Shown here: positions 7,398-14,559 of the stretch, piece by piece
Layout of the letters: the number at the start of each line of letters is the position of its first letter
Numbering within the stretch: the first letter of the stretch is position 1
NCBI RefSeq assembly: GCF_937863835.1
Contig: NZ_CALMHT010000047.1
Span: forward strand, 1-44,135
DNA: 44,135 bases
Reading direction: 5' to 3'
Source: an uncultured Prevotella sp.
GTDB taxonomy: Bacteria; Bacteroidota; Bacteroidia; Bacteroidales; Bacteroidaceae
Notes under the pieces: generated by a model
Seen by the model: the letters and a program-made list of their open reading frames with translations, nothing else
Told to the model about the DNA's origin: nothing
Database searches by the model: none
Made by a program: the position numbers and the translations under genes

Positions 7398-8423
7398 ATG
7401 CCAGAAACGAATAAAGTGACATACGATAGTGTAATGCGTGACTTGAAGGCACGCAAATTTGTGCCTGTCTATTTGCTGATGGGTGACGAATCGTATTATA
7501 TAGATAAGATTACTGATTATATAGCCGAAACAGTATTGAAACCTGAAGAAAAAGACTTCAACCAAACTATTGTATTCGGTTCGGATGTTACAGCTGATAA
7601 TATAGCGGAAATGATTCGCCAATATCCCATGATGGCTGAACATCAGGTGGTCATCGTAAAAGAGGCACAAAATATAAAAAACTGGGATGCCATAGAGAAA
7701 TATGTAGAGAAATCACTCATGCCGTCTAATATTCTTGTCTTGTGTTATAAGAATGGTTCTATGGATAAGAGGAAGAAACTTCCGGGACTGGTAAGTAAAA
7801 CAGGAGTGTTGTTAGAAAGTAATAAAATAAAGGATTGGCAATTACTGTCCTTCATCGAGAATTTTCTCAAGAAGCAACAAATCGGTATCGATCCTAAATC
7901 GACCCAGATGATAGCCGACTCTATTGGCACAGATTTAGGACGGTTGGTAAGTGAGTTGGATAAACTTCAAATTTCTCTTCCTGAAAACGACAAACGTATC
8001 ACCCCAGAGATTGTAGAACATCAAATAGGAGTGAGCAAAGATTTTAATGCATTCGAATTGAAAGATGCGATCATTAATAAGAATATTTTCAAGGCAAACC
8101 AGATAATAAAATATTTTGACGAAAATCCCAAGGCAGGATCTATCTATATGTTCCTTCCGATGATTTTTAAATTTTTCCAAAATCTGATGATCGCATATTA
8201 TTCTCCTCGAAAAGATCCTGATGGGCTGGCTAGCTATTTGGAACTGAGAGGGAAGTGGGCTGTGAAAGATTACCTTACCGGTATGAGAAATTTCACGGGA
8301 GTAAAAGTGATGCAGATAATTTCTAAGATTAGAGAAATAGATGCCAAAAGTAAGGGATTGGATAACCCAAATACACCTGCTGGAGAATTGATGAAAGAGC
8401 TTATTTTCTTCATTTTGCATTAA
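7398..8423 (+). CDS. holA: DNA polymerase III subunit delta
   Basis: The 341-residue clamp-loader delta subunit opens the sliding clamp during DNA replication. The N-terminal AAA+-like domain shows the delta-type opening VYLLMGDESYYIDKITDYI (residues 24-42), followed by the acidic and hydrophobic strands FNQTIVFGSD and HQVVIVKEAQ. The central SIGTDLGRLVSELDKL segment and the C-terminal collar helices (LPMIFKFFQNLMIAYY) are also typical. As expected for delta, there is no Walker A motif. The length is normal. It starts at ATG 7398 and is transcribed alone, with a terminator at 8459. Confidence 0.93.
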   Translation: MPETNKVTYDSVMRDLKARKFVPVYLLMGDESYYIDKITDYIAETVLKPEEKDFNQTIVFGSDVTADNIAEMIRQYPMMAEHQVVIVKEAQNIKNWDAIEKYVEKSLMPSNILVLCYKNGSMDKRKKLPGLVSKTGVLLESNKIKDWQLLSFIENFLKKQQIGIDPKSTQMIADSIGTDLGRLVSELDKLQISLPENDKRITPEIVEHQIGVSKDFNAFELKDAIINKNIFKANQIIKYFDENPKAGSIYMFLPMIFKFFQNLMIAYYSPRKDPDGLASYLELRGKWAVKDYLTGMRNFTGVKVMQIISKIREIDAKSKGLDNPNTPAGELMKELIFFILH

Positions 8424-8458
8424 AAAATAGAGCTTTTTACCCCTTTTTTTTCTAGAAT

Positions 8459-8485
8459 GAGTGTTCTCCGGAACACTTTTTTTAT
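8459..8485 (+). terminator. Rho-independent terminator of holA
   Basis: AGTGTTC (8460-8466) and GAACACT (8471-8477) form a stem closed by a TCCG loop, followed by seven T. Confidence 0.8.
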
Positions 8486-9114
8486 GCCTAAAACCCTGTA
8501 ATAACAGTGTTTTACATGGTTTTCACCTCTCTAAAACTCGCGTATTTTTCCTCTTTTTGAAGTCCCGTTCGGAATAATCAAGAAATGCCTTTTTTTCATT
8601 TTTTGAATGATAGGAAATTTAGCTTTTACAAAAATTAATATTCACAATTGTTGAAACAGAATTTAATATTTAAAATTAGATTCCACAAATTTACAATTTA
8701 AACATGTAAATATGAATAAAGTAAAATTGTTTATTACAATATAAATTTAGATATTAAAATCAAAATCTTGAGTTACAGAAATGCAAATACATAAATATTC
8801 AATATGATTTGTATACACATAAATGCACGTAAATGAGGAAATTACACAGATTTATTCATTCTAAATACTGAATTTTCGTGTGAAAACGTACTTTCCGATG
8901 CATAAAGAGGATATTCGGGATTATAAATCCATAAATAACTGATTATAAACCAATATTTTATTAAAAATCCTTTTATAAAGGCTTTGTCAAGGTTTAGTCA
9001 CCTGAATTTACATTTGTATTTGTGAACCTATATTTATCATATTTACAAATTTACTATTTACAAATTTAAAACAATAAATTTAAAGTTTTAAAACATAAAT
9101 ATTATCTACAAATG
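8486..9114 (+). other. Long AT-rich region with TTTAC-type repeats
   Basis: About 630 bases contain no plausible gene. The segment from about 8640 on is very AT-rich. A 13-base sequence, ATTTACAAATTTA, occurs twice as a direct repeat at 9041-9053 and 9056-9068. Related forms are near 8684-8695 (ACAAATTTACAA), 9011-9023 and 9106-9113. The TTTAC/GTAAA half-site also occurs as a palindrome, TTTACCTTTGTAAA, at the regulator's own -7 box (9136-9149). These look like operator sites for the downstream HTH protein. No DnaA-box cluster supports an origin, and I see no recognisable RNA gene. Confidence 0.5.
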
Positions 9115-9149
9115 TTGTTTATTCCAATTTTTATATTTACCTTTGTAAA
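9115..9149 (+). promoter_or_regulatory. Promoter of the HTH gene with an overlapping palindrome
   Basis: TTG at 9115-9117 and TACCTTTG at 9138-9145 have a 20-base spacer. The -7 box sits inside TTTAC-CTTT-GTAAA (9136-9149), a dyad matching the TTTAC repeats upstream, as expected for autorepression. Confidence 0.55.
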
Positions 9150-9160
9150 ATCAATAAAAA

Positions 9161-9178
9161 AAGGTGCTGAAGCACCTT
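9161..9178 (+). promoter_or_regulatory. 5' leader hairpin before the HTH gene
   Basis: AAGGTGCT (9161-9168) and AGCACCTT (9171-9178) form a tight hairpin within about 10 bases of the expected transcription start and 18 bases before ATG 9197. No T-run follows directly, so it is more likely an mRNA 5'-end stabiliser or translational control element than a terminator. Confidence 0.55.
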
Positions 9179-9196
9179 ACTACTAATTTTTAGATT

Positions 9197-9658
9197 ATGA
9201 AAGATAGAATAAAACAGTTAATGGAGTCGCTTCACATGACCCAAATGAATTTTGCTCAATACATAGGAATGTCCCCTGCTTCACTTAGTAGCATTTTCAA
9301 CGATCGAACAAAACCGACATTAAACACTGTTGAAGCTATAAAAAATAAAATTCCACGTATCAATACCGAATGGTTGATATTTGGTACAGGAGGAATGTAC
9401 GTCAGTGATACTCAAGAACAAACACCTATATCAGATACAAATTTAGAGCAAGAACCCATTCTGGATTTTGGTATAGAAGCTCATGAACATCTCCAGGAAC
9501 AACCCTCCGCCCCTACTGTCTCTAATATTGTTCAGAAACAGCATCCTGAAATTGTAAAACAAGAAATCAAATATATTGACAAACCACAACGGAAAATCAC
9601 AGAGATAAGAGTTTATTTTGATGACTTGACATACGAAACTTTTGAGCCTAAAAAATAA
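9197..9658 (+). CDS. XRE-type helix-turn-helix regulator with extended C-terminus
   Basis: The 153-residue DNA-binding protein has an N-terminal Cro/C1-type helix-turn-helix at about residues 5-55. The sequence MNFAQYIGMSPASLSSIFN contains the turn and recognition helix, and NTEWLIFGTGGMY closes the domain. Residues 65-120 are Gln/Glu/Pro-rich and probably a flexible linker. The last 30 residues (from about KYIDKPQRKITEIRVYFDD) are predicted strand-rich and may be an oligomerisation or ligand module. There are no phage genes around it, so it is probably a resident chromosomal regulator. Upstream TTTAC repeats and a dyad on its promoter suggest that it represses itself. Confidence 0.85.
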   Translation: MKDRIKQLMESLHMTQMNFAQYIGMSPASLSSIFNDRTKPTLNTVEAIKNKIPRINTEWLIFGTGGMYVSDTQEQTPISDTNLEQEPILDFGIEAHEHLQEQPSAPTVSNIVQKQHPEIVKQEIKYIDKPQRKITEIRVYFDDLTYETFEPKK

Positions 9659-9722
9659 GATGCATCTTTCATCTTTTCATATAATATATTCCAATTAGCT
9701 TCACTGAATCGATTTTTTGCAG

Positions 9723-9730
9723 TATCTTTG
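9723..9730 (+). promoter_or_regulatory. -7 box of the pyrK-pyrD promoter
   Basis: TATCTTTG fits the Bacteroidota -7 consensus 20 bases before ATG 9751. No clear -33 TTG is at the right distance, so the promoter may be weak or activator-dependent. Confidence 0.45.
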
Positions 9731-9750
9731 CACCTAGTAAACTTACTGTG

Positions 9751-10527
9751 ATGAAAAAATTTATTCTAGACCTCAAGGTCAAATCTCTTGCGCACATAAA
9801 TGATAAGTATTTCTTGATGAAGCTTACTCATTCTGCGCCTCTTCCTGAAATGATACCGGGCCAGTTTGTAGAAGTAAGAGTGGACAATTCACCAAACACA
9901 TTTCTGCGACGTCCTATCTCTATTCATTTTGTAGACCGCATCAATAATGAATTATGGTTGCTTGTTGCAGCAATAGGTGATGGTACACGTCATCTTGCCG
10001 GTCTTGAATGCGGAGATACGGTCAACTGTGTTCTTCCACTCGGTAATGGGTTTACCATGCCCGACTGCTCTGATCGTAAAATACTTCTTGTCGGAGGCGG
10101 TGTAGGTGTCGCACCTTTATTATATTATGGTCATGAATTAAAGAACATCGGTTGCAGTCCCACATTTTTACTTGGAGCACGTTCCGGAAAAGATCTTTTG
10201 GAAATGGACGAGTTTGAAAAAACGGGTCGTGTATTTGTGACTACCGAAGATGGAACACTCGGTGAGAAAGGATTTGTGACCAACCATTCGGTATTGCAGA
10301 ATGAAACTTTTGATTTCATAGCAAGTTGTGGACCTAAACCTATGATGGTTTCGGTAGCAAAATATGCGGTTAAGAACAATATAGAATGTGAAGTATCCCT
10401 TGAGAATAAGATGGCTTGCGGTGTCGGGGCGTGTCTATGTTGTGTAGAGAAGACAACCGAAGGCAACGTATGTGTTTGTAAAGAAGGACCGGTGTTAAAT
10501 ATTAAGAAGTTATCATGGCAGATCTAA
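9751..10527 (+). CDS. pyrK: Dihydroorotate dehydrogenase B electron-transfer subunit
   Basis: The 258-residue iron-sulfur flavoprotein passes electrons from PyrD to NAD+ in pyrimidine synthesis. The FAD-binding barrel has the RRPISIHF motif (53-60), and the NAD-binding fold has [12 protein letters not shown] (113-124). The 2Fe-2S cluster ligands at the C-terminus are Cys223, Cys228, Cys231 and Cys243 (CGVGACLCC ... CVC). The frame also contains a GTG three bases upstream, but ATG 9751 is chosen as start. Its 3' end overlaps pyrD by 13 bases, consistent with production of the two subunits of the PyrK2-PyrD2 heterotetramer in balance. Confidence 0.96.
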   Translation: MKKFILDLKVKSLAHINDKYFLMKLTHSAPLPEMIPGQFVEVRVDNSPNTFLRRPISIHFVDRINNELWLLVAAIGDGTRHLAGLECGDTVNCVLPLGNGFTMPDCSDRKILLVGGGVGVAPLLYYGHELKNIGCSPTFLLGARSGKDLLEMDEFEKTGRVFVTTEDGTLGEKGFVTNHSVLQNETFDFIASCGPKPMMVSVAKYAVKNNIECEVSLENKMACGVGACLCCVEKTTEGNVCVCKEGPVLNIKKLSWQI

Positions 10528-11423
10528 ATGTAAAAATAAATAATCTATGTCTTAAGAATCCGATCATGACAGCATCGGGAACTTTCGGCTACGGGTTGGA
10601 ATTTGCGGATTTTATTTCTCTGGAAGAATTGGGAGGAATCATAGTAAAAGGAACAACGTTGCATTCCAGAGAAGGCAATGATTATCCCAGAATGGTGGAA
10701 ACGGCATCTGGAATGTTGAATTGTGTGGGATTGCAGAATAAAGGCGTAGACTATTTCTGTGAACATATTTATCCTGAAATAAGGAATATCGATACAAATA
10801 TGATCGTGAATGTGAGCGGGTCTTCACCTGATGACTATGCTGAATGTGCCAGTAGGATAGATGCTCTGACTGATATTCCTGCTATCGAACTGAATATATC
10901 TTGTCCCAATGTCAAACAAGGTGGCATGGCTTTTGGTGTGACATGTACCGGAGCGGCAAGTGTGGTAAAGGCCGTTCGCCAGCGTTATCATAAGACTATG
11001 ATCGTTAAATTATCTCCTAATGTTACAGATATCGCTGAGATAGCCAAAGCATGTGAGGATGAAGGTGCTGATAGTGTATCACTTATCAATACGATTATGG
11101 GAATGGCTGTTGATATAGAGAAAAGACAGCCGATGCTTAGTATCACAACAGGTGGACTTAGTGGACCGGCTGTAAAACCGGTAGCCCTCAGGATGGTATG
11201 GCAGGTGGCAAAGGCAGTAAAAATACCTGTAGTGGGACTCGGTGGTATCAGTAATGCTCATGATGCGATAGAATTTTTGATGGCAGGAGCCACAGCGATA
11301 GAAGTAGGTACAGCTAATTTTATTGATCCTACCGTAACGATTAAGATACGCGACGGTGTCAATAGTTGGTTGGATGCCCATGGCTGCAAGTCTGTACAGG
11401 AGATTATTGGCGCATTGGAATAG
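10515..11423 (+). CDS. pyrD: Dihydroorotate dehydrogenase B, catalytic subunit
   Basis: The 302-residue class 1B enzyme oxidises dihydroorotate to orotate with FMN. Visible features are the N-terminal [13 protein letters not shown], the Lys45 region [18 protein letters not shown] (66-75), and the active-site loop [11 protein letters not shown] with catalytic-base Cys130, which marks class 1 (class 2 uses serine). Phosphate-binding [19 protein letters not shown] lies near the C-terminus. The start overlaps pyrK by 13 bases, so translation is probably coupled. Dependence on PyrK makes NAD+ the final acceptor, as is usual for class 1B, which suits an anaerobe. Confidence 0.97.
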   Translation: MADLNVKINNLCLKNPIMTASGTFGYGLEFADFISLEELGGIIVKGTTLHSREGNDYPRMVETASGMLNCVGLQNKGVDYFCEHIYPEIRNIDTNMIVNVSGSSPDDYAECASRIDALTDIPAIELNISCPNVKQGGMAFGVTCTGAASVVKAVRQRYHKTMIVKLSPNVTDIAEIAKACEDEGADSVSLINTIMGMAVDIEKRQPMLSITTGGLSGPAVKPVALRMVWQVAKAVKIPVVGLGGISNAHDAIEFLMAGATAIEVGTANFIDPTVTIKIRDGVNSWLDAHGCKSVQEIIGALE

Positions 11424-11552
11424 GCATTCTCTACAGATGAAATTGATAAAATATACGTCACAACATCGAAATATAATGTAAACTGTTGATAATAAAGGTA
11501 ATAATGAAATATGAAACCGTTTGGATACCCCTCAAAACGCAGAGGCAACATC

Positions 11553-11574
11553 ACAAAAACAGGCCTGTTTTTGT
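11553..11574. repeat. 22-base perfect palindrome
   Basis: ACAAAAACAGG (11553-11563) is followed directly by its reverse complement CCTGTTTTTGT (11564-11574). As RNA on either strand it ends in T-rich sequence, so it could terminate pyrD. Its AGGCCT core sits 64 bases before the AGGTCT core of the next palindrome. Confidence 0.6.
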
Positions 11575-11621
11575 ATCAAAATTGGTGAGAATCATATTAT
11601 CTACGGTGGTTTTGCACAAGA

Positions 11622-11698
11622 TTTAGGTCTAAATCTTCTCCGAAAACGGTGGATTTGATGTTCGTTTCCAGTGGTTTTAAATCATTTTTAGGCCTAAA
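11622..11698. repeat. 65-base-period palindrome repeat, first locus
   Basis: TTTAGGTCTAAA (11622-11633) and TTTAGGCCTAAA (11687-11698) start 65 bases apart. CGAAAACGGTGG is at 11641-11652, with ACGGTGG beginning 24 bases after the first palindrome's first base. The same words at the same distances occur at 43916-44011. Confidence 0.8.
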
Positions 11699-11926
11699 TT
11701 TTGGTCAGAACAACTTGTCTTGTTGTGACGATTACGTGACTTGATATGATATTATTTGTGAAACGGAATGCCCATAAACAGGACGATAGCGATGTAGTGA
11801 CGTATAATAACAAAAAAAGTCATACGGTGATGACGCAGAAAAGAGCGACGACCAGAAAATTCAAATGCTTCGTGCCACCTCAATGGTTCTTTTAACGAAA
11901 GCCACTATAACCACTATAAAAATTTT

Positions 11927-11953
11927 GAGAGCGATTCTAAAGGAATCGCTCTC
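11927..11953 (-). terminator. Long perfect hairpin, probable aroC terminator
   Basis: GAGAGCGATTC (11927-11937) and GAATCGCTCTC (11943-11953) form an 11-bp stem with a five-base loop. On the minus strand the hairpin is followed by AAAATTTTTATAG, so it would end the slyD-aroC transcript about 160 bases after the aroC stop. Confidence 0.6.
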
Positions 11954-12109
11954 AACCAACACAAAAACTAAACTAGACTTAACTAAGACAAATCATGATT
12001 TTCACAAACCATTGATTTTCACATGCAAAAATACAATATTTAATTGATACTTTCGCAAAGTACCTCTATTTTTTTCTAATATTAATTCTAATAAATATAA
12101 TTTAGAGGT

Positions 12110-13189
12110 TTACAATAATTTTGTAGTTTTTGAAATCAAATAATAGTCAAGCAATGTCATTGCCGCCATTGCTTCAACTATCGGTACAGCTCTGGGCAAC
12201 ACACATGGATCGTGGCGTCCTCGGGCTTTGATTGTCGTAGCGTTTCCTTTTAAGTCTATTGTATTCTGTTCCATGAGTAGTGTAGCTACAGGTTTAAACG
12301 CAATTCGGAAGTATATGTCTTCTCCATTACTTATTCCCCCCTGTATACCACCACTATGATTGGTAAGTGTCTTTGTCTCCCCGTTTTCGTTAGTAAATAC
12401 GTCATTCTGCTCTGAACCCCTTGCTGTTATGCCATCGAATCCTTCGCCATACTCAAAACCTTTTACGGCATTGATAGACAGCATGGCATGGCCAAGGGCA
12501 GCATGCAACTTGCCGAATTCTGGTTCTCCAAGTCCTACCGGGCATCCTTTGATAACACATGTTATCGTTCCGCCAATGGTGTCGCCTTCGCCTTTTACTT
12601 TCGCTATGAGATTTTCCATCTCTTTCGCTTTGTCAAGGTCGGGGCAGCGCACAATATTACTTTCGGTAAGTGACAGGTCGTACCGCTTATAGTCACGATC
12701 CAGGGCAATATTGCCTACTTGCGATGTATAAGCCTGAATGCTGACACCCAATTGTTTTAATGCCAGTTTAGCAAACGCTCCGGCTACACATCTGCTGATC
12801 GTGATGCGGGCTGATGAACGTCCACCACCGCGATGGTCGCGTATACCATATTTGTGATAATATGTGTAATCAGCGTGAGATGGTCTGAACAAATATCGCA
12901 TATTCTCATAGTCCTGAGAATGCTGATTGGTATTCGTGACGACGAATCCGATAGGGCAACCTGTGGATTTTCCTTCGAAAACACCACTGAGCAGTTCTAC
13001 CTTGTCAGCTTCCTGACGTCCTGTCGTAATATGACTTTGACCAGGACGACGCCTGTCGAGTTCGCTCTGGATAAAATCCATATCAATCTCGATATCTGCA
13101 GGGAAACCGTCTATCACTCCACCGACAGCCTCACCATGACTTTCTCCGAATGACGTGAGTGTGAATATGTTGCCGAAAACGTTTCTCAT
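12110..13189 (-). CDS. aroC: Chorismate synthase
   Basis: The 359-residue enzyme converts EPSP to chorismate, the last step of the shikimate pathway, using reduced FMN. The signatures are clear: [18 protein letters not shown] near the N-terminus (residues 13-30), [17 protein letters not shown], the central [16 protein letters not shown], and the C-terminal [20 protein letters not shown]. Length is normal. It starts at ATG 13189, 19 bases after the slyD stop, so both probably share one transcript from 13862. The C-terminus (SKTTKLL) is ordinary. Confidence 0.98.
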   Translation of the reverse strand: MRNVFGNIFTLTSFGESHGEAVGGVIDGFPADIEIDMDFIQSELDRRRPGQSHITTGRQEADKVELLSGVFEGKSTGCPIGFVVTNTNQHSQDYENMRYLFRPSHADYTYYHKYGIRDHRGGGRSSARITISRCVAGAFAKLALKQLGVSIQAYTSQVGNIALDRDYKRYDLSLTESNIVRCPDLDKAKEMENLIAKVKGEGDTIGGTITCVIKGCPVGLGEPEFGKLHAALGHAMLSINAVKGFEYGEGFDGITARGSEQNDVFTNENGETKTLTNHSGGIQGGISNGEDIYFRIAFKPVATLLMEQNTIDLKGNATTIKARGRHDPCVLPRAVPIVEAMAAMTLLDYYLISKTTKLL

Positions 13190-13208
13190 GATGAATGAAT
13201 GATATTAT

Positions 13209-13811
13209 TTAATGGCAGTGACCGCATCCACAACCTTCTTTATGGTCATGATCTTCACCACATCCGCCATTGCAGTCGTCGCAACTGCATCCGCAGCCAC
13301 CTTCACCGCTAATCATATTAAGCATACCTTGTATCTCTTCATTGGTTGCTTCCCGATTTTCTACGATATGACCTTTGAAGTTCAGTTCTTTACCGGCAAG
13401 AGGATGGTTTAAGTCCATTTTCACTTTATCGTCGGCAATATCCAGCACACGTCCATAGAACCTTTGTCCGTCCTCATTTTGTAGAGGTACGATAGCATCT
13501 TTATAAATACGTTCGCTGTCAAAATGATTGTTGACAGTGAAAATGCTCTTATCAAGGTCAAGCACACGCTCGTCTACGTAATCTCCATAAGCTTCATCTT
13601 TGGATAGAGTGAAATCGAATGACGCTTCTACGGCTAAGTCGGCTACCGCTTTCTCGAAAGCATCGAGTGTTACTCCGAACCCGCTGATAAACTGAAACGG
13701 TTTGTCTGCGGAAGTTTCTTCTACAAGTTCCTGTTTACCATCGTTGTTACTGTAAAGTTGATAAGCTACTGCTATGTACTTGTTTTGTGGTTTATCCATC
13801 TTTTTATACAT
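13209..13811 (-). CDS. slyD: SlyD-like FKBP-type peptidyl-prolyl isomerase
   Basis: The 200-residue isomerase/chaperone has an FKBP core split by an insert-in-flap domain. FQFISGFGVTLDAFEKAVADL matches the SlyD opening (in place of FxxGxGxLIPGLExAL), DEAYGDYVDERV and the DFNHPLAG-like MDLNHPLAGKEL follow. The C-terminus (from about residue 168) is rich in Cys, His and Gly (GGCGCSCDDCNGGC, then HDHKEGCGCGHCH) and should bind nickel, zinc or copper. The ATG at 13811 gives 200 residues; a second in-frame ATG at 13799 follows an AAAAAG stretch and is an equally possible start. The predicted transcription start near 13825 leaves room for either. Confidence 0.93.
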   Translation of the reverse strand: MYKKMDKPQNKYIAVAYQLYSNNDGKQELVEETSADKPFQFISGFGVTLDAFEKAVADLAVEASFDFTLSKDEAYGDYVDERVLDLDKSIFTVNNHFDSERIYKDAIVPLQNEDGQRFYGRVLDIADDKVKMDLNHPLAGKELNFKGHIVENREATNEEIQGMLNMISGEGGCGCSCDDCNGGCGEDHDHKEGCGCGHCH

Positions 13812-13831
13812 TATATATTATTAATAGAGTG

Positions 13832-13862
13832 CAAAGTTAACGTAAGTTGACCGAAGAACAAA
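13832..13862 (-). promoter_or_regulatory. Promoter of slyD-aroC
   Basis: On the minus strand TTTG (13862-13859) and TAACTTTG (13839-13832) are separated by exactly 19 bases, a near-perfect consensus match. Confidence 0.7.
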
Positions 13863-14004
13863 ATTAAATTCATTATTTTTCGTGTTTTTCAACTATTATT
13901 CGATGAATAGAAGTATGGTATAAGAAAATAAGCGTATAATTATAGTATAATTTTGATTTACGTCAAGAAAAAGGCCTGTTATCGCAAACAACGGCCGTTT
14001 TGTA

Positions 14005-14035
14005 TTGCAGGGAATGAAAAATATGCATAACTTTG
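14005..14035 (+). promoter_or_regulatory. Promoter of the small secreted protein gene
   Basis: TTG at 14005-14007 and TAACTTTG at 14028-14035 have a 20-base spacer; the leader to ATG 14083 is about 40 bases. Confidence 0.6.
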
Positions 14036-14082
14036 CAGTGTTTTAAAGATAACAGGTATAACATTTTAAAGTATTTAGGATT

Positions 14083-14436
14083 ATGAAAAGATTGTTTTTA
14101 TTGGTTGTAGCAGTGCTCAGCATGACTGCAACATTTGCGAAGGATGAGAAAGTAAACAACGTTGAGGCTTATGACATGACTGTAAACTATTACAGACTTG
14201 GCGAATCTCTTGGATTGAACATCGACCAGCTTGAAGCTGTAGAAGACATTCATAAGGCATTCTGTGCTGATATGATGAATGCTGCAAACGCTTCTAACGA
14301 CGATCGTAAGGCTGTTATGGACAAGGCTATCACGAAAGATTTGAAGTATATGCATTATGTATTGACAGACAGTCAGTATCACAAGTATGTAATGCTTCTT
14401 AACGTTACTCTTAACAATCGTGGATTGAATAAATAA
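14083..14436 (+). CDS. Small secreted protein of unknown function
   Basis: The 117-residue protein has a clear signal peptide (MKRLFLLVVAVLSMTATFA, cleavage predicted before KDEK), so it acts in the periplasm or outside. The mature part of about 98 residues is predicted mostly helical: NVEAYDMTVNYYRLGESLGLN, then a Met/Ala-rich helix and a closing LTDSQYHKYVMLLNVTLNNRGL. The LTxxQ-like motif followed by Tyr and a long helix recalls Spy/CpxP-type periplasmic helical proteins, but the resemblance is too weak to assign a family. The gene stands alone between a good promoter and a very strong terminator, suggesting an abundant stable transcript. I do not recognise it by name. Confidence 0.8.
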   Translation: MKRLFLLVVAVLSMTATFAKDEKVNNVEAYDMTVNYYRLGESLGLNIDQLEAVEDIHKAFCADMMNAANASNDDRKAVMDKAITKDLKYMHYVLTDSQYHKYVMLLNVTLNNRGLNK

Positions 14437-14474
14437 TCCCGATTTTCGATTAGATTTTTTTATTAGTACAATAT

Positions 14475-14511
14475 CTGCTTGCATACTTCATAGTATGCAA
14501 GCAGTTTTTTT
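14475..14511 (+). terminator. Strong rho-independent terminator
   Basis: CTGCTTGCATACT (14475-14487) pairs perfectly with AGTATGCAAGCAG (14492-14504) over 13 bp with a TTCAT-like loop, then seven T. Confidence 0.92.
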
Positions 14512-14519
14512 GTGCCATA

Positions 14520-14551
14520 TTTGTCCATCTCGTATTTTTTTGTTTAATTTG
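14520..14551 (+). promoter_or_regulatory. Promoter placed almost on the protease start codon
   Basis: TTTG at 14520-14523 and TTAATTTG at 14544-14551 have a 20-base spacer. The expected transcription start (about 14557) is only a few bases before the TTG start at 14560. Confidence 0.5.
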
Positions 14552-14559
14552 CATCCGAT

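Larger units (their letters stand above)
11424..12109. other. Gene-free region between pyrD and aroC with palindromes and repeats
   Basis: No credible coding frame is present in about 690 bases; the only open stretch (11865-12047) lacks a recognisable product. The region holds a 22-base perfect palindrome (11553-11574), a paired TTTAGGYCTAAA repeat (11622-11698) and a long perfect hairpin (11927-11953). The sequence around 11780-11860, with several GTGACG/GATGACG words, has no recognisable identity. Confidence 0.6.

Noticed and set aside
8486..9114. Chromosomal replication origin in the AT-rich stretch
   Set aside because: No cluster of DnaA boxes, and neither dnaA nor other typical origin genes are adjacent. 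TTTAC repeats fit regulator binding better.
11865..12047. 60-residue reading frame in the pyrD-aroC gap
   Set aside because: It is Lys/Thr/Ile-rich, spans the perfect hairpin at 11927-11953, lacks a ribosome-binding sequence and resembles nothing known.
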